Source of the DNA: Paractinoplanes durhamensis
GTDB taxonomy: Bacteria > Actinomycetota > Actinomycetes > Mycobacteriales > Micromonosporaceae
Reading direction: 5' to 3'
Assembly: GCF_016862175.1 (NCBI RefSeq)
Contig: NZ_BOML01000026.1
Span: 1 to 64,000 of the forward strand
DNA length: 64,000 nt
Shown here: in pieces, positions 41,239 to 49,390 of the stretch
How the letters are laid out: every line of letters starts with the position of its first letter
Position numbering within the stretch: the first letter of the stretch is position 1
Program-made: the position numbers and the translations under genes
Notes under the pieces: generated by a model
Database searches by the model: none
Told to the model about the DNA's origin: nothing
The model's input: only the letters and a program-made list of their open reading frames with translations

Positions 41239-43391
41239 CCGCCGTGCCGCTCGACGATCCGGCGCACGATCGCGAGGCCCGCGCCGGACCCCTCCAGTTC
41301 GGCCGCCGGATGCAGCCGCCGGAACAGCTGGAAGGCCTGTTCGCGCAGGTGCGGTGGCATGCCGATGCCGTTGTCCCGGACGACCAGGGTGTCCGCCGAC
41401 GCCACGCCGGCCGCCACCCGCCGGTCGCCGTCCCGCCGGGCGTACTTGGCCGCGTTCACCAGCAGGTTCACCAGGACCTGGTCGAGCAGGACCGGATCGG
41501 CGTCGAGCATCTCGCCCGGCTCGGGCAGGCCCACCTCGACCGACGCCTCGGTCAGCCGCGGGCCGGCCACCTCCAGCGCGCGCAGCACCGCGACGCGCAG
41601 GTCCACCTGCTCCCGGCGCAGCTCGGTGCGGCCGATCCGGGAGTAGTAGAGCAACGCGTTCAGCAACGCGTCCATCCGGGCGGCGAGCCGCTGGATGGCG
41701 GCGAGCCGGCGGGCGGTGACCGGGTCGACGTCGGTCGCGTCCTCGGTGATGAAGGTGGCGGTGTTCGCGATGCCGCGCAACGGCTCCTTCAGGTCGTGCG
41801 CGGCGGCGTGCGCGAACGAATCCAGGTCGATGTTGCTGCGCAGGAGCTCGCTGTTCAGCGCGGACAGCCGGCGGGCGTGCGCCGCCGCGATCCCCATCAC
41901 CGCCCGGCCGAACTCGACCGCCATCGCCAGGTCGTTGGCCGTCCACGGCGTGCTCCGGCCGCGCACCGAGGCCAGGAAGACGGCGGTCGAGCCGCGCGGG
42001 GTCAGCCGGCGGCCGTGCGGGCCGAGCCGGACCGGCTCGGCCGGATCGGTCGCCCAGCGGCGGGCGACCGAACGCTCCCGGCGCAGCCACACCACACAGT
42101 CCCGGCCCAGCCCGGTCGGCAGCACCAGCGCACCGGCGAGGGCGGCCGCGTGCCCGGCCAGCGCCGGCAGGTCCTCGCCCAGCCGGTCGCTGTGCCACGG
42201 CTCGCCGGCGGTCAGCTCCGGCAGCGCGTCGAACAGGGCGGACACCACCGCGGAGCCCGGATCGTCGCCCTGCACGGTGATCCGGTCCGCGTCCCGCACC
42301 AGCACCGCGTCGCTCTCGATCACCTCGCTCAGCCCGGCCGGGCTTTCCGGCCAACCGGCCGACGGCTCGGCGGTGATCTGCTCCAGCAGCCGGGCGATCA
42401 TGGTGCGGGACCGCTCCCGGGCGGCCGCCTCGTCATGCTCGCGCAGCGCGGCCAGGTGCAGCGACAGCGCCACCCCGAAGAACTCGCAGGCGGCCCGGAC
42501 CTGCGGGCCGAGGATCGTGACGTCGCGGCCGTGGCAGGCGATCAGCCCCCACAGCCGCCCGCCGGACAGCAGGGAGACCGACATCGACGACCGGACGCCG
42601 ATGTTGCGGAGGTACTCCAGGTGGAATTCCGAGACGGTCCGCAGCACCGACAGGGACAGGTCGAGCGGCGGTTCCGGTGGCACCAGCCGGGCGGTGGCGT
42701 CGTCCACGTCGGCGATCACCCGGATCCAGTTGCTCTCGTACAGCCGGCGGGCCTGCGGCGGGATGTCGGTCGCCGGGAACCACAGGCCGAGCCACGGCTC
42801 CCAGTCGCCGACGACGTCCTCGGCGATCACCTCGCCGGGCCCGTCGGCGGACTCGAACCGGTAGGCGACGACCCGGTCGTAGCCGGTGAGCTCGCGGATC
42901 TCGGTCACCGCCGCGCGGCACGCGTCGGTCACCGTCGCGGCCCGTTGCAGCCGCATCAGCGCCTGGCGCACCGGGCCGTAGAACCCGGCGAACTCCTGGG
43001 CCAAACCGGCCGGCTCGAACTCCAGCATCAGCCGGGCGCCGGACCGGTGCACGGTGACGTCGAACCGCCCGGACGCCAGCTCCACCGGCATCATCGCGGT
43101 GCTGCCGGTGTCCGCGTCGGCGAGCGCGGTCAGCGTCTCGAACTGCCCGGCCGTGAGCAGCGCGTCCACCGGCGCACCGGCGACCGCCGCCGGCCCGAGC
43201 TTCCCGGCGGCGTTGGCGCTGACCACGGCGATCCGGCCGGCCTCGACGGCGACCAGCGCGCCGTACGACTGCACCCCGCCGAGCAGATGAATCGGCTCCT
43301 GCACGCACTGTCCGAGGTCGAAGGTCGCGCCGGCCTCTTTCTCGGCCGCCGCGACCCTCGCCGAAACCCAGCCCGGTGTTCTCTCGATCAC
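41157..43391 (-). CDS. bacteriophytochrome sensor histidine kinase
   Basis: A 744-residue red/far-red photoreceptor kinase. PAS domain with biliverdin cysteine at Cys29 (GQCVQEPIH); GAF with FPATDIPPQAR (205-215), His257 (EFHLEYLRNIGV) and His287 (ACHG); PHY domain to about 500. In the PHY tongue, PRxSF appears as PRGST (465-469), so the aromatic is lost. The kinase has His532 in HDLKEP, Asn646 in NLLVNAAKY, DNGIGMPP (673-680) and GAGL (703-706). All chromophore-pocket residues known from DrBphP have counterparts. No heme oxygenase gene is in the window. It should phosphorylate the adjacent receiver. Confidence 0.95.
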   Translation of the reverse strand: MIERTPGWVSARVAAAEKEAGATFDLGQCVQEPIHLLGGVQSYGALVAVEAGRIAVVSANAAGKLGPAAVAGAPVDALLTAGQFETLTALADADTGSTAMMPVELASGRFDVTVHRSGARLMLEFEPAGLAQEFAGFYGPVRQALMRLQRAATVTDACRAAVTEIRELTGYDRVVAYRFESADGPGEVIAEDVVGDWEPWLGLWFPATDIPPQARRLYESNWIRVIADVDDATARLVPPEPPLDLSLSVLRTVSEFHLEYLRNIGVRSSMSVSLLSGGRLWGLIACHGRDVTILGPQVRAACEFFGVALSLHLAALREHDEAAARERSRTMIARLLEQITAEPSAGWPESPAGLSEVIESDAVLVRDADRITVQGDDPGSAVVSALFDALPELTAGEPWHSDRLGEDLPALAGHAAALAGALVLPTGLGRDCVVWLRRERSVARRWATDPAEPVRLGPHGRRLTPRGSTAVFLASVRGRSTPWTANDLAMAVEFGRAVMGIAAAHARRLSALNSELLRSNIDLDSFAHAAAHDLKEPLRGIANTATFITEDATDVDPVTARRLAAIQRLAARMDALLNALLYYSRIGRTELRREQVDLRVAVLRALEVAGPRLTEASVEVGLPEPGEMLDADPVLLDQVLVNLLVNAAKYARRDGDRRVAAGVASADTLVVRDNGIGMPPHLREQAFQLFRRLHPAAELEGSGAGLAIVRRIVERHGGQVWAEDSPDGGTTIRASFPAAGRLSQ

Positions 43392-43417
43392 CGACCGACC
43401 CTATGCGAAGGGCGGCG

Positions 43418-45256
43418 TCAGCTCAGCGCGAACTTCTGCGCCGCGCTGCCGTTGCAGTCGTAGATCTGCAGCCGGGTGCCGTTCGCGGTGGTGCCGTTGG
43501 GCGAGTCCAGGCAGCGGCCCGACTGCGGGTTCTTCAGCGATCCGTCGGCCTGCTGCTGCCAGACCTGGCCGCCGACACCGTTGCAGTCGTACAGCTCCAC
43601 CTGCGTACCGTTGGCGGTGCCGTTGCCGTTGATGTCGAGGCAGCGGCCGAGTGTCTTCAGTGCGCCGTTGGACTGTTGCGCCCAGTGCTGGTCGGCCGCG
43701 TAGGACTGGCAGTCCCACAGCTGCACCGCGGCCAGGTTGCCGCCGGTGTCATCGGCCGCCACGTCCACGCACTTGCTGCCCGGCCCGGTCACCGCGCCGC
43801 CGCCGTTGACCGCGAACTTCTGGGCGGCGGCGCCGTTGCAATCCCAGATCTGCAGCCGTACGCCGTTGGCCGTCGAGCCGTTCGGCGAGTCGACGCAGCG
43901 GCCCGACTGCGGGTTCTTCAGCGATCCGTCGGCCTGCTGGATCCACTTCTGGCCACCGACCCCGTTGCAGTCCCAGAGTTCCAGCTGGGCGCCGCCGGCC
44001 GTGCCGTTGCCGACGATGTCCAGGCAGCGGTTGAGCGTCCGCAGCGTGTTGTCGGCCAGGTGGGTCCAGCGCTGGTCCTCGGCGTAACTCTGGCAGTCCC
44101 AGAGCTGGACGCCGGCGCCGTTGACGCCGGTGTCGTCGGCGGCCACGTCCATGCACTTGCCGCCGGGGCCGGTCACCGTGCCGGCCGAGCCGTTGATCAC
44201 ATTGGTCTGGCCCGAGTAGCCCGCCGCCACCACGTTGGCCTGGACCGCGTTCTCGGCCGCGTCGGTCGGGTAGCCCGACGTCATCGCGCCCTCGAACCAG
44301 GTGCCCCGGTTGCGGTTGCTGTTGTCGCCGCCGATCGCCAGGATGATGCCGCCCTCCTGGTGCATCGGCTTGTAGCCGCTCTTGTCGGTCGGGAGCGACC
44401 CGTTGTACCAGGTGGTCAGGCCGCCCGACTGCGAGTTGCCACCCTTCAGGGCGTACGTCGTCTGGCCGTTGTTCTTCAGCACCGCGGTGACGAACGCCGA
44501 GTTGTTGCCGGCGTTCGGGTTGGAGCCGTTGCCGCCCTGGAACATGCCGTTCTCCAGGTCCGCCTCCATCCACGGGCCGGAACCCTGGCACGGCGCGAAG
44601 TAGCAGGTGGTGGCGATGCTGACCGCGTCCATGTGGCCGTTGCCGGTGTCGTTCGGGGTGGACTCGGCATTGCCGTAGTCGAAGCAGCAGTCCGAACCGA
44701 CGTGCGTGCCGCTGGCGACCATGTAGACACCCTCGGGCTGGCCGTTGACCGCCACCCCGGACGCGACGCCGGTGTACCGGTAGCCGACGCCGGGGGTGCC
44801 CCAGATGCCGTACACCTTGTGGCCGCCCGCGGTCACCGCGATCGCACTCGCGTTCGCGCCGCGGTCGCCGCTGCCGGCGCTGCCGTTCGGCGCGATCGAG
44901 AGGTCGTTGTGCCGGGTGGTCTGGTCCCAGATCTTGCTGATCCGGCAGGTGGTGCCGTTGCAGAAGGCGTCCTGGTCGGCGGCGTCGGCGTAGCCACCGG
45001 CGGCGAGGGTGCCGACGTCGTCGGTGGCGCCGTCGGAGGCCCGGGTCACCTGGTAGAGCCGGCCGCTGTAGGCGCCGAACAGGGCCCGGGTGGTGCTGTG
45101 CGCGGCCACGCAGGGCGTGCCGTTCGCGGCGTAGATGTCGCAGGTCATCGAGGTGGCGGCGCTGGCCGCGCCGGCCAGCCCGACGATGGTGCCGGCGACG
45201 AGGGCCAGCACGGCGAAGGCGCGGCGGACGAGTGGGGACAGACGATGCTTGAGCAT
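43418..45256 (-). CDS. secreted GH54 alpha-L-arabinofuranosidase with two ricin-type (CBM13) domains
   Basis: A 612-residue exported enzyme. Signal peptide to about residue 33 (ASAA). GH54 catalytic domain about 36-348 with nucleophile Glu198 in CCFDYGNAES and catalytic Asp311 in IGGDNSN, matching fungal AbfB. Two tandem ricin-B lectin domains follow (about 360-483 and 490-612), each with three repeats ending in QxW-like motifs (DQRWTHL, GQKWIQQ, AQKFAV and DQHWAQQ, GQVWQQQ, AQKFALS). Expected role is removal of arabinose side chains from arabinoxylan or arabinan. ATG 45256 follows AGGAG. Promoter and AGCGCT site upstream. Confidence 0.93.
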   Translation of the reverse strand: MLKHRLSPLVRRAFAVLALVAGTIVGLAGAASAATSMTCDIYAANGTPCVAAHSTTRALFGAYSGRLYQVTRASDGATDDVGTLAAGGYADAADQDAFCNGTTCRISKIWDQTTRHNDLSIAPNGSAGSGDRGANASAIAVTAGGHKVYGIWGTPGVGYRYTGVASGVAVNGQPEGVYMVASGTHVGSDCCFDYGNAESTPNDTGNGHMDAVSIATTCYFAPCQGSGPWMEADLENGMFQGGNGSNPNAGNNSAFVTAVLKNNGQTTYALKGGNSQSGGLTTWYNGSLPTDKSGYKPMHQEGGIILAIGGDNSNRNRGTWFEGAMTSGYPTDAAENAVQANVVAAGYSGQTNVINGSAGTVTGPGGKCMDVAADDTGVNGAGVQLWDCQSYAEDQRWTHLADNTLRTLNRCLDIVGNGTAGGAQLELWDCNGVGGQKWIQQADGSLKNPQSGRCVDSPNGSTANGVRLQIWDCNGAAAQKFAVNGGGAVTGPGSKCVDVAADDTGGNLAAVQLWDCQSYAADQHWAQQSNGALKTLGRCLDINGNGTANGTQVELYDCNGVGGQVWQQQADGSLKNPQSGRCLDSPNGTTANGTRLQIYDCNGSAAQKFALS

Positions 45257-45316
45257 GGGGGCGCTCCTGGGGAAAGGACGGCGCTGACATTCACGGGTGT
45301 CGACATCCCACGCCGG

Positions 45317-45360
45317 AAATTACGCTCGCACGCTCGAATGCGTCAATAAGCGCTAAATCA
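45317..45360 (-). promoter_or_regulatory. GH54 promoter with AAGCGCT site
   Basis: On the minus strand a -35 TTGACG (45341-45346) and a -10 TAATTT (45317-45322) are 18 bases apart. An AGCGCT core (45349-45354), flanked to give TTAGCGCTTA, lies directly next to the -35. The arrangement matches the cellulase and DUF1996 promoters. The region is AT-rich for this window. Confidence 0.6.
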
Positions 45361-45373
45361 TGTTCGATTTTGT

Positions 45374-45389
45374 TTGCCCTATTGGGCAA
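45374..45389. terminator. hairpin after the ABC exporter operon
   Basis: TTGCCC-TATT-GGGCAA is a perfect six-base stem five bases beyond the ABC permease stop at 45395 on the minus strand. It has no T-run, so termination is uncertain; it may act as an operator. Its arms are related to those at 39124-39138. Confidence 0.4.
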
Positions 45390-45394
45390 CACTC

Positions 45395-46957
45395 TTAACC
45401 GCCGAGGTCACGGCGGCGGTAGGCCACGGTGCCGGCGGTGCAGGCCAGCACGGCAAAAGCGATCATGACGGCCGCGGCGGGAAGGTCCGGGCTTCTTGCG
45501 GGTACGGGCGCCAGATGGGTGTACGGCGAGAGCGTCAGCAGCCGGCCCGGCATCCGGACCGCCTCGCCCAGCGTGACCAGCAGGAACCCGCCGATCGTCG
45601 GGATCGCGCCCAACAGGGCCACCGCCCGCGGCGCAACGCCGACGGCCAGCACCGCCGCGCCGAGGCTGAGCGCGACCACCGGCAGCACGTTTGCCGCACC
45701 GGCCAGCGCGGCCGCCGGCCCCAGCCTCGACCCGCCCGCCCACAGCGCCACCGCCGCCACCAGCGCCAGAACCAGTGCTCCCGTGCCGGCCGCCAGCATC
45801 TCGGCGCCCAGCCACCGCCATCGCGGGACCGGGCCGGCGCAGGCGAGCGCGTGCCGGCCCGCCACCTCGTCGCCGATGAAGGCCGCCAGCCGAGATGCGA
45901 CGAATCCGCCGGCCGGCATCGTGAGCAGGACGAACAGCGTGGCCGCATAACCGGCCGGGGTGCCGAGGCCGGTGGCGCCGCCCTGCTCGGCCAGCTCGGC
46001 GAGGCGCGGGTTGTCCCGCAGCAGGTCGGTCACGGACCCCGCGACCAGGCCGATCAGCAGGTAGAACGCGCCCATCCCGAGCGACCAGGCGACGATCGGG
46101 AGGCGGGCGCGGCGCAGGGCGAACGCGGCCGGGGAGCCGAGCAGCGCGTAGCTCGGGCGACGGCGGCCCGGCCCGCCCAGCCGGGCGCCGCGCACGTCCC
46201 GGCCGCGAGCCGCGCGGCCGGCCAGCACGATCAGGGTGGCGTCGGCGACGGCGAGGGTCAGCAACGGCAGCCATCGGCCGGGGCCGAACGGCTCGCTCAG
46301 CTCGACCAGGCCGAGCGGGGTCAGCCAGCGCAGCCAGGCCAGGCCGGCGAAGCCGTCGGCGACCATCCGCAGCAGCAGGCCCACGCCGAGCAAGCCGGCC
46401 GCCACACCGGTCGCCGCCGCCCGCGACGCGAACAGCTGGGCGGTGCCGGCCGCCGTCGCCACCCCGGCCGCGCCGACCAGGGCCAGGCCGGTCGCGTGCA
46501 GCGCCGCGCCGCGGACCCCGGCGGTGAGCAACCCGGCCGCGACCACGACCCACACCGCGGCCATGACCGTGAGCAGCACGGCCACCTGCCGGCCGAGCAC
46601 ACCGGACACCGTCGTCCGGCCGGACAGCAGCAGATCCCAGCGTCCACTCTGCTCCTCGCCGCGCGAGATGCGCGTCATGACGAGCACACCCCAGCCGCCG
46701 AGGATCAGCGCGAGCACCGTCCCGGTCCGCCAGACGGTGAACCCGCCCGGGTCGCCGAGCCCGGACGGCGTGCCGAAGAGGGTGCGGATCGCCCGGTTGC
46801 CCGCGATCGCGGCCAGTTGCGCCCGCTCCGGCGGACCGGTGACCACGCTGCGGTAGGTGCCGGCGACGAGCGCGGTCATCCCGCCGGTGACGACGACCAC
46901 GACGATCGCGCTCCGGCGGACCTGCCGCAGCGTGAGCCGGACGATCGCGCCGTTCAT
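45395..46957 (-). CDS. ABC exporter permease (ABC-2-like)
   Basis: A 520-residue integral membrane protein with about 12 helices, organised as two similar halves, as in actinobacterial antibiotic-type exporters of the TylC/OtrC-like class. It starts MNGAIVRLTLRQVRRSAIVVVVVTGG. The second half begins near YALLGSPAAFALRRARLPIVAWSLGMG. ATG 46955-46957 overlaps the ATPase stop by ATGA. Substrate unknown. It acts with the ATPase encoded just upstream. Confidence 0.9.
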   Translation of the reverse strand: MNGAIVRLTLRQVRRSAIVVVVVTGGMTALVAGTYRSVVTGPPERAQLAAIAGNRAIRTLFGTPSGLGDPGGFTVWRTGTVLALILGGWGVLVMTRISRGEEQSGRWDLLLSGRTTVSGVLGRQVAVLLTVMAAVWVVVAAGLLTAGVRGAALHATGLALVGAAGVATAAGTAQLFASRAAATGVAAGLLGVGLLLRMVADGFAGLAWLRWLTPLGLVELSEPFGPGRWLPLLTLAVADATLIVLAGRAARGRDVRGARLGGPGRRRPSYALLGSPAAFALRRARLPIVAWSLGMGAFYLLIGLVAGSVTDLLRDNPRLAELAEQGGATGLGTPAGYAATLFVLLTMPAGGFVASRLAAFIGDEVAGRHALACAGPVPRWRWLGAEMLAAGTGALVLALVAAVALWAGGSRLGPAAALAGAANVLPVVALSLGAAVLAVGVAPRAVALLGAIPTIGGFLLVTLGEAVRMPGRLLTLSPYTHLAPVPARSPDLPAAAVMIAFAVLACTAGTVAYRRRDLGG

Positions 46958-47700
46958 CGCGCGGGCTTGCCGTAGTAGCCGAGGAAGATCTCCTCGAGGG
47001 ACAGCTCGCGGCCCGCCGGGCCGGTGCCTGCGGTCCGGTGCAGGTGGCGCAGTTCGGCGACGGTGGCGACCTCGAGCAGCCGGCCGGCCCGCAGGATCGC
47101 CACCCGGTCGCAGACCGCCTCCACCTCGTCGAGCTGGTGCGAGCTCAGGAACACCGCCTGACCCCGGTCGCGGGCCTCGGTGACCGCCCGGCGGAACTCG
47201 CGCTCCATCAGCGGGTCGAGGCCGCTGGCCGGCTCGTCCAGGATCAGCAGCGGGGCGCGGGTGGCGAACGCGGCGACCAGGGCGACCTTCTGCCGGTTGC
47301 CGGTCGAGTAGGTGCGGGCCGGGCGGTCCAGGTCGAGGGCGAACCGGTCGATCAGCTCGGCGCGGTAGGCCGGGTCCACCCCCGGCCCGAGATTCGCCAG
47401 CAGTTCGAGGGTCTCGGCGCCGGTCAGAAAGGGCCACAGCGAAACGTCAGCCGGAACGTACGCAAGGAATTGATGTGCTCTGGCGACGTCGCTCGCCTCC
47501 GCGCCGAAGATGGTGGCGCGGCCGGCGGTGGGGCGAGCTTGGCCGAGCAGCAGGCGGATGGTCGTCGACTTGCCGGCGCCGTTCGGGCCGAGGAAACCGA
47601 ACACCTCGCCCGGGCGGACCTCGAGATCCAGATCGTCGAGGGCGACGAGCGATCCATAGTGCTTGGTCAGGTGCTCGGTGCGGATCGCGGTGCTGGTCAT
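46954..47700 (-). CDS. ABC exporter ATP-binding protein
   Basis: A 248-residue ATPase. Walker A is GPNGAGKST, Q-loop region RATIFGAEASDVARAHQFLAYVPADVSLWPFLTGAETL, signature YSTGNRQK (a degenerate LSGGQ) and Walker B LLILDEPASGLDPLME, followed by the switch His in LSSHQLDEVE. The degenerate signature is common in export-type ABC-2 systems. ATG 47700 is preferred over GTG 47703 because of GGAG spacing. A TetR gene lies on the same strand upstream but appears to serve the epimerase gene. Confidence 0.92.
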   Translation of the reverse strand: MTSTAIRTEHLTKHYGSLVALDDLDLEVRPGEVFGFLGPNGAGKSTTIRLLLGQARPTAGRATIFGAEASDVARAHQFLAYVPADVSLWPFLTGAETLELLANLGPGVDPAYRAELIDRFALDLDRPARTYSTGNRQKVALVAAFATRAPLLILDEPASGLDPLMEREFRRAVTEARDRGQAVFLSSHQLDEVEAVCDRVAILRAGRLLEVATVAELRHLHRTAGTGPAGRELSLEEIFLGYYGKPAR

Positions 47701-47803
47701 CACGGGCTCCGATCGACAGACGCCATCACGACGCCGACCAGACTTCCCGGCTCACCTACCGGTCACCGTACGCCCCGCCCGCACCCCGCGGGTTGCCGGC
47801 CGC

Positions 47804-48376
47804 TCAGCCCAGCGCCGCACTCGCCGCCCGCAGCTCGGCCAGGGCGGCCAGCGCATGCGGGGCGAAGTCGCCCTTGGCGTCGCCGCCGGACCACGTGGCG
47901 TAGCCCCGCTTGAACGCCAGCAGGCCCAGCTCACCGGCGAGCGCCGCGGTCGGGTCGGGCACGCCCCGGTCGGTCAGGGCGGCGGTCATCGCGGCCGCGA
48001 GGCTGACGCTCTTGAGGGCGTCGCGCTCCTGCAGCTCGGTGCTGGCCGCGACGGCGGCCTTGAGCCGCGGGGCGATCTCGCGGCTGATGTCGCCGAACGC
48101 GGTCGAGGCGCGCTCCAGACCGGCGGCGACCGCATCGAGCGGGCCGGCCCCGGCCGGCGCCTCGGTGATCCCCTGCGTCAGCAGCAGGCTCAGCGCTTCC
48201 TGCCCGGCCACCAGCAGCTCACGCTTGTCGGGGAAGTGCCGGAAGAAGGTGCTCTTGGTGACGCCGGCGCGCTCGGCGATCTGCGCGACCGTGGTGGCGT
48301 CGTATCCCTGCTCGGTGAACAGGTCGACGGCCGCCAGCACGAGGCGTTCCCGTGCCCCCGGCTCCCATCGACCCAT
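47804..48376 (-). CDS. TetR family transcriptional regulator
   Basis: A 190-residue regulator that begins MGRWEPGARERLVLAAVDLFTEQGYDATTVAQIAERAGVTKSTFFRHFPDKRELL, the standard start of a large actinobacterial TetR group. In-frame ATGs at 48385 and 48388 are upstream alternatives. The C-terminal domain ends KRGYATWSGGDAKGDFAPHALAALAELRAA. Divergent from an epimerase gene with two mirrored operators between them. Confidence 0.92.
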   Translation of the reverse strand: MGRWEPGARERLVLAAVDLFTEQGYDATTVAQIAERAGVTKSTFFRHFPDKRELLVAGQEALSLLLTQGITEAPAGAGPLDAVAAGLERASTAFGDISREIAPRLKAAVAASTELQERDALKSVSLAAAMTAALTDRGVPDPTAALAGELGLLAFKRGYATWSGGDAKGDFAPHALAALAELRAASAALG

Positions 48377-48395
48377 GGTTCCCATCATAGTTGAC

Positions 48396-48443
48396 GGGAC
48401 TCTTGTCCCATCACCTGGTAGCGTTCGACGGGACAAGAGTCCC
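48396..48443. promoter_or_regulatory. pair of mirrored TetR operators
   Basis: GGGACTCTTGTCCC (48396-48409) and GGGACAAGAGTCCC (48430-48443) are exact reverse complements of each other. Each is itself an inverted repeat GGGAC-N4-GTCCC. Flanks GAC and ATC are shared. Their centres are 34 bases apart, about three helical turns. They fill the divergent TetR/epimerase promoter. Confidence 0.8.
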
Positions 48444-48464
48444 ATCACTTGTGGGGAGCATCCC

Positions 48465-49346
48465 ATGCGCGTCTTCATCACCGGCGGCACCGGCCTGATC
48501 GGCACCGCCGTCGTCGCCGAGCTGCTCGGCCACGGCCACACCGTCCTCGCCCTCGCCCGCTCCGACGATTCCGCGAAGGCGGTCGAGGCGGCCGGCGCCG
48601 AGGCGCTGCGCGGAAGCCTCGCCGACCTGGACGCCGTGCGGGCCGGCGCCGCCGGGGCCGACGGCGTGATCCACCTCGCCTTCGCCAACGACTTCAGCAG
48701 CCCCGAGGCCCTCGGGCAGGCGATCGCCGAGGAGACCGCGGCCATCACCACGGTCGGTGCGGCGCTCACCGGCAGCGACCGGCCCTTCGTGGTCGTCTCC
48801 GGCACACCCTGGATTTCGGGCCGCGCCTCCACCGAGGCCGACCCACTGCCGACCGACGGGCCGGTCGGCGGGCGCGGCCGCACCGTCACCGCAACCCTGG
48901 CTCTGGCCTCGCGCGGGGTCCGGGTGAGCGCCGTGCGCCTCCCGCGCACGGTGCACAACGAGGGCGCCGGTGGCTTCGCCGGCCTGCTGACCACCATGGC
49001 GCGCCAGAGCGGCGTGTCCGGCTACCCGGGCGACGGCGCCCAGCGCTGGCCGGCCGTGCACGCGCTCGACGCGGCCGTCCTGTTCCGGCTCGCCCTGGAA
49101 AAGGCCGAGCCGGGCACGTCCTGGCACGCCGTGGACGACGAGGGCGACGCGGTGCGCGACATCGCCGCGGTCATCGGCCGGCGGCTCGGCCTGCCGGTCC
49201 GGTCGGTACCGGCCGAGACCTTCGGCCCGCTCGGCCCGGTCTTCGCGGCCAACCAGCCCGCGTCCAGCGCGCACACCCGGCAGGCGCTCGGCTGGGAGCC
49301 GACGCACCCGAGCCTGCTGGCGGATCTGGAGAACATTCAGCCCTGA
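48465..49346 (+). CDS. NAD(P)-dependent epimerase/dehydratase (extended SDR)
   Basis: A 293-residue protein with the Rossmann motif ITGGTGLIGTAVVAELL (5-21). The SDR active-site region reads VVVSGTPWISGRASTEAD, and the usual YxxxK is not evident in this type. Sequence such as RVSAVRLPRTVHNEGAGGFAGLL and a C-terminal LGWEPTHPSLLADLEN fit the atypical SDR5-like group common beside MGRWEP-type TetR genes. Substrate unknown. ATG 48465 follows GGGGAG. Controlled by the mirrored operators. Confidence 0.9.
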   Translation: MRVFITGGTGLIGTAVVAELLGHGHTVLALARSDDSAKAVEAAGAEALRGSLADLDAVRAGAAGADGVIHLAFANDFSSPEALGQAIAEETAAITTVGAALTGSDRPFVVVSGTPWISGRASTEADPLPTDGPVGGRGRTVTATLALASRGVRVSAVRLPRTVHNEGAGGFAGLLTTMARQSGVSGYPGDGAQRWPAVHALDAAVLFRLALEKAEPGTSWHAVDDEGDAVRDIAAVIGRRLGLPVRSVPAETFGPLGPVFAANQPASSAHTRQALGWEPTHPSLLADLENIQP

Positions 49347-49351
49347 CCGGA

Positions 49352-49382
49352 CGGGGCCGGCGTCACCAGGGCGCCGGCCCCG
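49352..49382. terminator. bidirectional hairpin terminator
   Basis: CGGGGCCGGCG (49352-49362) and CGCCGGCCCCG (49372-49382) form an 11-bp G-C stem with a nine-base loop. It lies between the stops of the convergent epimerase and DUF1996 genes. Confidence 0.8.
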
Positions 49383-49390
49383 GGCGTACG

